A stretch of 6,408 bases of DNA from contig CALQED020000077.1 in NCBI GenBank assembly GCA_943329505.2, positions 1 to 6,408 of the forward strand. Direction: 5' to 3'. Below are positions 6,408-6,408 of the stretch, piece after piece (the first letter of the stretch is position 1; every line of letters starts with the position of its first letter). This DNA comes from Polynucleobacter meluiroseus (GTDB lineage Bacteria; Pseudomonadota; Gammaproteobacteria; Burkholderiales; Burkholderiaceae). A program made the translations under genes and the position numbers. The notes below the pieces were generated by a model that saw only the letters and a program-made list of their open reading frames with translations, ran no database searches and was not told the DNA's origin.

Positions 6408-6408
6408 A

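Overview
The window looks like chromosomal DNA from a freshwater betaproteobacterium of the Burkholderiales, probably a phototrophic relative of Polynucleobacter. This rests on the moderate-to-low GC content, the dense small-genome gene layout and the look of the proteins. It is an inference; no 16S rRNA or other strict taxonomic marker is present. Seven protein genes have recognisable families or clear coding support, two of them cut by the window edges, and there are several short membrane-protein genes.

Layout from left to right. (1) Minus strand, 1-626: the N-terminal half of bchN, a subunit of dark-operative protochlorophyllide reductase, opening with a TTG codon behind a good Shine-Dalgarno sequence. 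This marks one edge of a bacteriochlorophyll gene group that continues off the left side. (2) 627-910: a non-coding stretch with an inverted repeat, a tandem decamer and a strong terminator. (3) Minus strand, 911-1114: a 67-residue membrane protein of unknown function. (4) Minus strand, 1239-2478: a two-gene unit of a small membrane protein followed by an extended short-chain dehydrogenase of the 3-beta-HSD/epimerase type. (5) Plus strand, 2550-4322: a complete MsbA-like ABC half-exporter, divergent from that unit. (6) Minus strand, 4360-4902: a YqhA/UPF0114 membrane protein. (7) Plus strand, 5097-5432: two tiny membrane proteins whose stop and start codons abut, behind a candidate promoter and a hairpin leader. 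(8) Minus strand, 5468 to the right edge: an alternative oxidase gene directly downstream of the 3' end of a type II NADH dehydrogenase gene (ndh).

The most coherent functional story is the right end. NDH-2 passes electrons from NADH to quinone without pumping protons, and alternative oxidase passes them from quinol to oxygen without pumping protons. Side by side and co-directional, they could form a complete non-conserving NADH-to-oxygen bypass. In a cell that also makes bacteriochlorophyll, such a bypass could relieve over-reduction of the quinone pool when light supplies the proton motive force. That link is inference; the two loci are about 5 kb apart and nothing in the sequence shows co-regulation. 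No mobile element, CRISPR array, tRNA or rRNA was seen.
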